A DNA stretch of 64,000 bases from Actinomadura opuntiae (GTDB taxonomy: Bacteria > Actinomycetota > Actinomycetes > Streptosporangiales > Streptosporangiaceae), in contig NZ_JASNWF010000005.1 in assembly GCF_030283205.1 (NCBI RefSeq), forward strand, positions 372,001-436,000, written 5' to 3'. Below, piece by piece: positions 59,144 through 64,000 of this stretch; position 1 is the stretch's first letter, and every line of letters starts with the position of its first letter. Both the position numbers and the translations under genes were made by a program. The notes under the pieces were generated by a model. That model worked only from the letters and a program-made list of their open reading frames with translations. It had not been told where the DNA came from and did not search any database.

Positions 59144-59719
59144 TCAGGGGTGCAGGGTGGGGCGGTAGGTGAGTTCTTGGATGTGGCCGTCCAGGGTGCG
59201 GCTCTCGATCAGTTCCAGGTCGAAGTCGGCCGCATTCTGGAAGATCGGGTCCAGGCCGGTGCGGCCGGTTATTACGGGGAAGAGCGTCACCTGGACGCGG
59301 TCGACCAGGCCGGCGGCCATCAGGGCGCGGTTCATCGCCAGGCTGCCGTGCGAGCGCAGCGGTACGTCGGACTCCTGCTTGAGGCGGGCGACGACCTCGA
59401 CGGCGTCGCCGTTCGCGACTTCCGCGTCCGGCCAGTCGAGGGGTTCTTTCAGCGTGGACGACACCACCGTTGCCGGCAGGTTCCTCATGCGGGTCACCCA
59501 TGGGTCGCGCACGTCGGAGTCGTCGGTGCTCGCGGCCAGCATCTGCGCGAACGCGCGGTAGGTGTTGGCCCCGAAGACCATTCGCTGCTCCTCGTCGTAG
59601 AGGGCGAGGCGGTGGTCGAGGAGTTCGGGGCCCTGCTTGCCCCAGTACCCGGTCCAGTCGCCGCCGGCGGCGCCGAAGCCGTCGAGGCTGGAGAAGACGT
59701 CGAACGTGTACGTGGCCAT
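59144..59719 (-). CDS. Dihydrofolate-reductase-like (RibD C-terminal) protein
   Basis: 191 residues: ATYTFDVFSSLDGFGAAGGDWTGYWGKQGPELLDHRLALYDEEQRMVFGANTYRAFAQML, SSTLKEPLDWPDAEVANGDAVEVVARLKQ, LRSHGSLAMNRALMAAGLVDRVQVTLFPVITGRTG. This is the RibD-C fold, but in place of the usual GG-x-x-L the loop reads SHGSLAMN. GAGGAGAG precedes the ATG at 59719. Substrate unknown; about 25% like the member at 23723-24286 by eye. Single gene. Confidence 0.92.
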   Translation of the reverse strand: MATYTFDVFSSLDGFGAAGGDWTGYWGKQGPELLDHRLALYDEEQRMVFGANTYRAFAQMLAASTDDSDVRDPWVTRMRNLPATVVSSTLKEPLDWPDAEVANGDAVEVVARLKQESDVPLRSHGSLAMNRALMAAGLVDRVQVTLFPVITGRTGLDPIFQNAADFDLELIESRTLDGHIQELTYRPTLHP

Positions 59720-59879
59720 GGTGCTCTCCTCGGATGCATCTGAGTGTGTTGGACGTACTGACTGGCCGTCACGGTGAGACTCATCGCCGAGGGTGTTGCG
59801 CGGGATTTGGGGTTTTTGGGGGTGGAGCGGCGGGTTGCGGATCACCATGGGGGCGATGTCGGTTCGCGTCTGAAGCGGG

Positions 59880-60179
59880 ATGGTGATTCGTGTGAGCGAG
59901 GTCGAGGTGACCGGGCCGGTCAGCGAGGGGTCCTGGTTGGGTCGGGGCGTCGCGCTTTTCACGCCGGTGTTCGCCGTGGCGGCCGGGTGGCTGGCGGGGG
60001 TCGTCGCGCACTGGGTGCCGGGGGCCCATCTGGACGAGACGCAGGTGACCTCGTTCATGATCGCGGCGACCACGGCGGCGCTCGGGGCCGGGTGGAAGTG
60101 GTTGCAGGGGTGGCAGCAGCATGAGCGGCTCGTCGCCGAGGGGAAGGCCACGCCGGTCAAGAACGCGGCGGTGAAGTAG
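59880..60179 (+). CDS. Small membrane protein
   Basis: 99 residues with two hydrophobic helices (GVALFTPVFAVAAGWLAGVVAHWVPG, FMIAATTAALGAGWKWLQGW) and a charged end. The arrangement resembles small holin-like or DUF-type phage membrane proteins, but no neighbouring phage gene supports that. Start ATG 59880 has only a weak upstream site; the GTG at 59892 is an alternative. Confidence 0.65.
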   Translation: MVIRVSEVEVTGPVSEGSWLGRGVALFTPVFAVAAGWLAGVVAHWVPGAHLDETQVTSFMIAATTAALGAGWKWLQGWQQHERLVAEGKATPVKNAAVK

Positions 60180-60238
60180 CGCCGCTTCGTCCTGGACGCC
60201 CTTCTTATGCTGGTGACGGCTGGAGGGTGGTGGTCGGG

Positions 60239-60820
60239 GTGGTCTCGGTTGACGAGTTGCGGCGGTTGCCGAGCGAGGAGCGGGCCGAGTTGCTGCGGGC
60301 GCTCATCGCGTTGAGCGACGAGGACCCGCTGGAGCAGCCGCGCTATCGGCGGCGCCGCGGGTTGGTGCTGGCGTTTCTCGTGGCCTGTTGTGCCTGGCTC
60401 ATTCCCTGGACGGTCGTGCTGGGGTTCACGTTGCCGCAGCACTACAAGGCGGAGCAGTGGGGGGCCGCGTGGATCGGGTTCGACGTCGCATTGACGGCCG
60501 CGTTCGCGTTCACGGCGTTCGCGGTGTGGCGACGGCTGCAGATCGCGATCCTGGGGCAGATCATCACCGGGACGTTGCTGGTGTGCGACGCGTGGTTCGA
60601 CGTGATGCTGTCGTGGGGATCCGGCGAGTTCATCGTGAGCGTGGCCACGGCGCTGCTCGGCGAGTTGCCGCTGGCGGTGCTGATGTTCGTCGGAGCGCGG
60701 ACCCTGGTGTTGACGACCGTCCGGGCGCTGTGGGTGCGGGAGGGACGCGCGGGGCCGGTGCCGCGGCTGCGGGAGGTCCGGCTGGTCACCATCGGACGTT
60801 CTGTCGGTGGCGGGTTCTAA
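60239..60820 (+). CDS. Four-helix membrane protein
   Basis: 193 residues. The N-terminus (VDELRRLPSEERAELLRALIAL) is amphipathic, followed by VLAFLVACCAWLIPWTVVLGFTL, WIGFDVALTAAFAFTAFAVW, AILGQIITGTLLVCDAWFDVML and FIVSVATALLGELPLAVLMFVGA. GGAGGG at 60222-60227 supports a GTG at 60239; closer GTGs at 60227 and 60230 lie on top of the site. Similar proteins of unknown function are frequent in actinomycetes. The next gene starts 10 nt after its stop. Confidence 0.8.
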   Translation: MVSVDELRRLPSEERAELLRALIALSDEDPLEQPRYRRRRGLVLAFLVACCAWLIPWTVVLGFTLPQHYKAEQWGAAWIGFDVALTAAFAFTAFAVWRRLQIAILGQIITGTLLVCDAWFDVMLSWGSGEFIVSVATALLGELPLAVLMFVGARTLVLTTVRALWVREGRAGPVPRLREVRLVTIGRSVGGGF

Positions 60821-60830
60821 GGTGCGGGAC

Positions 60831-61472
60831 GTGAGCGAGGAGACCGTTGTCTGGGGGGAGCTGAAGGCCGGCGGGTTCCTGCACGGGGTGCGGGAGGCCC
60901 ACCGGGAAGCGACGCTGGCCGTGTTCGGGGGGCTGAGCCGGGCGGCGGGGTTCACGGAGCGGTCCTACGGGGTGACCGCGTTCGATGTGCTGACGTCCTG
61001 GATCGACCGGGTCTTCGACGGGGACCACCGGGTGGCGCGGGACGACCTGAACGGTTCGCCCGGGTGGCGGTACGGCCGCTACCGGGTGCTGTTGAAGCGG
61101 CATGAGTTCGGGGCCGTGCGGAAGATCCGGTGGGACCGGGACAGTCCCACCAAGCAGGCGGTCGCGCGGCAGGAGTACGCCGAGGACCGGCAGCTCGCGC
61201 TGGACATCGGGTTCGGTGCCGACACGCCCGAGGTCGTGACGCTGGTGCTCGCGCACAGTGCGAGCGACGAGCCGCTGGAGATGGAGCTCTTCCTGGGGCG
61301 TCCCCGGTGGAACGCCGACGGCGGGACGGCGTGGCACTGGGTCCGGGAGCTGGACGACGCGCTTGGAGGTGATCCACGCCGTAAGCTCGTCGAACGGACG
61401 ATGCCGCTCTGGGACGACGAGGCCGACGTCCCGATGCGGCTGCGCGGAGAGACGAGCACTGAAACGGCATAG
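60831..61472 (+). CDS. Partner protein of the ImmA/IrrE gene (unknown)
   Basis: 213 residues, hydrophilic, with no recognised domain: VSEETVVWGELKAGGFLHGVREAHREATLAVFGGLSRAAGFTERSYG, LLKRHEFGAVRKIRWDRDSPTKQAVARQEYAEDRQLALDIGFGADTPEVVTLVLAHSAS, ELDDALGGDPRRKLVE. AAGGTG six bases before the GTG at 60831 sets the start. Its stop TAG shares its G with the GTG of the next gene, so the pair is tightly coupled and probably acts together. Could be a substrate, toxin or immunity partner of the protease; unproven. Confidence 0.75.
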   Translation: MSEETVVWGELKAGGFLHGVREAHREATLAVFGGLSRAAGFTERSYGVTAFDVLTSWIDRVFDGDHRVARDDLNGSPGWRYGRYRVLLKRHEFGAVRKIRWDRDSPTKQAVARQEYAEDRQLALDIGFGADTPEVVTLVLAHSASDEPLEMELFLGRPRWNADGGTAWHWVRELDDALGGDPRRKLVERTMPLWDDEADVPMRLRGETSTETA

Positions 61473-62551
61473 TGGACGATGAGCGAACGGCTCGGCGGGT
61501 CGCCGAGGCGCGGCTGCTGTTCGACTGCGAGCGGCTGACGCTGGCCCGGCGGCTCCGGGGGCTGCGCAAGAACCAGCTCGCGCAGGCGGTGGGGAGCACG
61601 CCGCGGGCGATCGGGCAGTACGAGGCCGGGGTGCAGCGGCCCGAGGACCGTGTCGTGTCGCGGCTCGCCATCGCGCTCGGGGTGCCGGTCGAGTTCTTCC
61701 GCGGCGGGCGCGGTTCGGTGTCACTGGACGGCGCGCACTTCCGGTCGCTGCGCTCGACCAGCCAGATCGAGCGCGACCAGGCGCTGGCGTACGGGCGGAT
61801 CGCGGCGGATGTCGTCACAGCGCTGGAGGATTTCGTCGATCTTCCGATGGTCGATTTGCCCGAGTACGTGGTGTCACCGGATGAGATCGCGGGCGGCGGT
61901 CCGGTCGAGGCGGCGCGGGTCGCGCGGAAGGCGCTGCTCGGCGAGCCGGGTCCGGTGCCGCATGTGGTGCGGACGCTGGAGGCGCGGGGCGTGGTGGTGC
62001 TCGTCCTGCCCGACGCGGCCGACCGGGTGGACGCGTTCAGCGTCGACCTGCATCCGCGTCCGATGGTGTTCTTCAACCCCGCGAAGGGCGACTACTGGCG
62101 GAACCGGTTCGACGGGGCCCACGAGCTGGGGCACCTGGTGATGCACGCCGACGCCGAACCGGGCGGGAAGATCGTCGAGGACCAGGCGCACCGGTTCGCG
62201 GCGGAGTTCCTGATGCCCGCCGAGGAGATCGCGGGCGAGCTGCCGCGGTCCGCCGACTGGGACCGGTTCGGCGCGCTGAAGGCGGAGTGGGGCGTCAGCA
62301 TCGCGGCGCTGCTGTACCGGGCCCGCACGCTGCGGGTCATGGACGAGGGCGCGTACCGCACCGCGATGGGGACGCTGAGCTCGCGCGGGTGGCGGCGGCA
62401 GGAGCCGGGGCCGGTCCGCGCGCTGGAGCAGCCGACGATGCTCACGCGGGCGCTGGAGCTGGTGGCCGCCGCGGGCACGGACCGCGACGCGCTCGCCGAA
62501 CGCGCCCGGGTCACCCGCGCCGACCTGGACCTCCTCGTCCCCCCACGCTGA
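61472..62551 (+). CDS. XRE-family HTH protein with ImmA/IrrE metallopeptidase domain
   Basis: 359 residues. The N-terminal Cro/CI HTH (LARRLRGLRKNQLAQAVGSTPRAIGQYEAGVQRPEDRVVSRLAIAL, about 20-68) is followed by a linker and an ImmA/IrrE zinc-peptidase domain: VVVLVLPDAADRVDAFSVDLHPRPMVFFNP, GAHELGHLVMHAD (HExxH near 216) and AHRFAAEFLMPAEEI. The C-terminal third is unassigned. Such proteins cleave repressors in response to stress or act in toxin-antitoxin and mobile-element control. Start GTG 61472 overlaps the upstream stop. Confidence 0.93.
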   Translation: MDDERTARRVAEARLLFDCERLTLARRLRGLRKNQLAQAVGSTPRAIGQYEAGVQRPEDRVVSRLAIALGVPVEFFRGGRGSVSLDGAHFRSLRSTSQIERDQALAYGRIAADVVTALEDFVDLPMVDLPEYVVSPDEIAGGGPVEAARVARKALLGEPGPVPHVVRTLEARGVVVLVLPDAADRVDAFSVDLHPRPMVFFNPAKGDYWRNRFDGAHELGHLVMHADAEPGGKIVEDQAHRFAAEFLMPAEEIAGELPRSADWDRFGALKAEWGVSIAALLYRARTLRVMDEGAYRTAMGTLSSRGWRRQEPGPVRALEQPTMLTRALELVAAAGTDRDALAERARVTRADLDLLVPPR

Positions 62552-62981
62552 CCACCGCGCAAACGGCCCACGTCGATTGCCACACAAACCACCACGTCGA
62601 TCGCCGCGCAGGCCACCGCACTGACCACCGCACTGACCGCCCGCGTCGCCGCCGCGCTGACTGCGGCGTTGACTGCGGCGCGGCGGTGAAGCGCATGGGC
62701 GGCGGGGGCCGGTGGGCGTAGGGTGTGGGTGAACAAGGGGTCTGCGATGCCGGCGCCCAAGCCCGCGTCCCCCTGGTTCCCCGCTACTCGGCCTCCCCGG
62801 GAGGCCAGACAGGTCCGGCGCTCATGACGCCGCAACACCGTCCCGCCCTCACGCGGACGTGCGCCGCCCGCGCCGTGGTCGACAGGCCGTCGCGCGGACG
62901 CGACGCCGCCGTCGCGCGCTGACCTTCCCCATCACCGCCGGGAGACCGGCGCCCACCGACTTTTCCGGATCGGAGATCCCC
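62552..62981. other. Gap with low-complexity repeats and a possible 26-residue ORF
   Basis: 62570-62690 is rich in CACTGACCAC and GACTGCGGCG-type short repeats. At 62747-62827 an ATG with AAGGGG upstream opens a 26-residue frame (MPAPKPASPWFP..), too short to judge. Nothing else is recognised; the STAS gene has its own ribosome site at 62971. Confidence 0.4.
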
Positions 62982-63398
62982 ATGCCCGCTCTCACCGCCT
63001 CGTCCGAGGCCGGGCTGAGCCGCGAGCGGTTCGCGGACCACACCGTCATCGCCCTCAGCGGCGAGCTCGACATCGCGTCCGCGCCGTCCCTGCGGGAACG
63101 GCTGCGCGCCGCGCTGGCGGACGCCGGCCCGCGCGTGGTCATCGACCTGTCGGGGGTGACGTTCTGCGACGTGTCCGGGCTCGGGCTGCTGGTCGGCGCG
63201 CGCCGCCGGACCGGCCCGGACGGCACCGTCGTCCTGGCCTCGCCGCGCCCGACGATGGCCAGGCTGCTGAACGTCACCGGGCTCGACCGGACGTTCACCG
63301 TCCGACCGGCCACCGGTACGGGCCAGGCCGCCGGTACGGGCCAGAGCGCCGCTACGGGCCAGGTCGCCGTGCCGCGCTCCCGATCGGCCGCGGCCTGA
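62982..63398 (+). CDS. STAS-domain anti-sigma-factor antagonist
   Basis: 138 residues. TVIALSGELDIASAPSLRERLRAALADAGPRVVIDLSGVTFCDVSGLGLLVGARRR is the STAS fold with the phosphorylatable Ser in D-V-S-G-L (D-S/T-S-G is usual). The tail repeats GTGQAA, GTGQSA, ATGQVA. GGAG lies eight bases before the ATG. It is the RsbV/SpoIIAA class that releases a sigma factor from its anti-sigma kinase; the degenerate RsbW-like gene at 46812 is a candidate relative, not a proven partner. Next downstream gene encodes a GAF protein. Confidence 0.94.
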   Translation: MPALTASSEAGLSRERFADHTVIALSGELDIASAPSLRERLRAALADAGPRVVIDLSGVTFCDVSGLGLLVGARRRTGPDGTVVLASPRPTMARLLNVTGLDRTFTVRPATGTGQAAGTGQSAATGQVAVPRSRSAAA

Positions 63399-63489
63399 CC
63401 GCGGCGGCCGCCGCCCAGCCCGGCGAGCCCGGCCGCGGGCCGGGATCGGCTGATGCGAGAGGGAACTCCGAGCGCATGAGGAGAGCGGG

Positions 63490-64000
63490 ATGAGCGAAGA
63501 CCTGGCGACGAGCACGTGGGGGCCGCCGCGGATGCCCCGGGACGCGGCGGACGGGCAGCGGTTCGCGGCGTCGTTCGACCTGATGGCGGCGGTGCTGGAC
63601 GGGACGCCCCTCCCCGACCTGCTGGACCTGGTGGCCGCGCAGGCCAAGGCGCTGGCGCACGTCCCGCTGGCGTTCATCGCCCTGCCCGTCGACGACGGCC
63701 ACATGCTCCGGATCGAGGTCGCCGACGGCGTCGGCGGCGACCGGATCCGCGGGCTGACGGTGCGGCGCGGCCGGTCCATGCTCGGCCGCGCGTTCGCCTC
63801 GCGCCGGGCGCTGTCGGCGCGGATCGTCGCGGACCAGACGCTGAGCCGGCTGCCGGCCGGCCCGATCCTGATCCTGCCGCTGGAGACCGGCGAGACGACG
63901 CGCGGGGTGCTCGCGGTGCTGGGCCACCCCGGCGCGCAGCCGTTCGGGCCTGGCACCGCGCGTCAGCTACTGCTGTTCGCCGACATGGCCGCCCGCCTCG
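63490..64000 (+). CDS. GAF-domain sensor protein (cut by window edge)
   Basis: 170 codons to the window end. After a 25-residue leader, FDLMAAVLDGTPLPDLLDLVAAQAKALAHVPLAFIALPVDDGHMLRIEVADGVGGDRIRGLTVRRGRSMLGRAFASRRALSARI and GPILILPLETGETTRGVLAVLGHPGAQPFGPGTARQLLLFADMAA form one GAF domain. This is the pattern of DevS-like sensor histidine kinases and of GAF-ANTAR or GAF-phosphatase proteins in actinomycetes. GAGGAG is five bases before the ATG at 63490. Which output domain follows cannot be seen. Its place after a STAS gene suggests sigma-factor partner switching. Confidence 0.88.
   Translation, partial: MSEDLATSTWGPPRMPRDAADGQRFAASFDLMAAVLDGTPLPDLLDLVAAQAKALAHVPLAFIALPVDDGHMLRIEVADGVGGDRIRGLTVRRGRSMLGRAFASRRALSARIVADQTLSRLPAGPILILPLETGETTRGVLAVLGHPGAQPFGPGTARQLLLFADMAARL

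Noticed and set aside
59880-60179. Phage holin
   Set aside because: Only the two-helix shape suggests it; there is no endolysin or other phage gene nearby.

Overview
The DNA is very GC-rich (most third codon positions are G or C), with GTG and TTG starts, GGAGG-type ribosome sites and dense ATGA/GTGA gene overlaps. Together with gene content such as CGNR/ABATE regulators, S-adenosyl methyltransferases of the Methyltransf_19 type, DUF2277, DUF5994, DUF7144 and 13E12/DUF222 HNH proteins, this points to a filamentous actinomycete. The style suggests the Actinomadura/Thermomonosporaceae side, but nothing in the window proves the genus.

Layout. (1) 1-2180: end of a cytochrome P450, an SDR dehydrogenase and a methyltransferase. 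(2) 2488-16840: one compact, co-directional operon of ten reading frames, nearly all translationally coupled. It encodes a split DUF4407-like membrane/coiled-coil protein, a radical-SAM activase-like Fe-S protein, a coiled-coil protein, a protein with two CbxX-type AAA+ domains, a zinc-ribbon protein with a probable vWA-like region, a P-loop GTPase-like protein, a large protein resembling the GTPase-associated GAP1 families, a degenerate Hsp70/actin-fold protein and a second coiled-coil protein. It is the most system-like locus here and resembles the NTP-dependent biological-conflict systems of multicellular bacteria. (3) 16842-19487: Methyltransf_19 methyltransferase divergent from a P450, and a small membrane protein. 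(4) 19643-23722: a frameshifted NERD gene, then a 2.8-kb unit in which an HNH endonuclease and a methyltransferase lie between two inverted ~208-nt copies of a repeat whose core folds into a perfect cloverleaf.

(5) 23723-36625: ordinary metabolism and regulation: DHFR-like reductase, VOC protein, CGNR regulator divergent from an alpha/beta hydrolase with a clear promoter/operator, MpaB-type oxygenase, PEP-mutase-like enzyme, esterase, lipoprotein, aspartate-semialdehyde dehydrogenase, PspC, MFS transporter, zincin-like protease and a metallophosphoesterase. (6) tRNA-Glu(TTC) at 36697. (7) 36863-51785: a stress/membrane-remodelling region with two fatty-acid desaturases, GlsB-like, PRC-barrel, YihY/BrkB and DUF7144 membrane proteins, an RsbW-like fragment, a small Ser/Thr kinase and several tiny membrane proteins. 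Four intergenic sites share GTTTCC-N16-nnTTGnnTn, probably one alternative-sigma promoter class; one of them is followed by a terminator/antiterminator leader.

(8) 51972-64000: an alkylsulfatase remnant, a sulfotransferase, an acyl-CoA-dehydrogenase-type flavoprotein with its TetR regulator and tandem operators, a 1202-residue WD40 Ser/Thr kinase, a DHFR-like protein, small membrane proteins, an XRE-ImmA/IrrE protease coupled to an unknown partner, a STAS anti-anti-sigma protein and the start of a GAF sensor protein. Several genes show single-base frame disruptions (near 3723, 17657, 20150, 42750, 54625), and two others are internally deleted remnants, so either this strain is shedding genes or the assembly carries indels.
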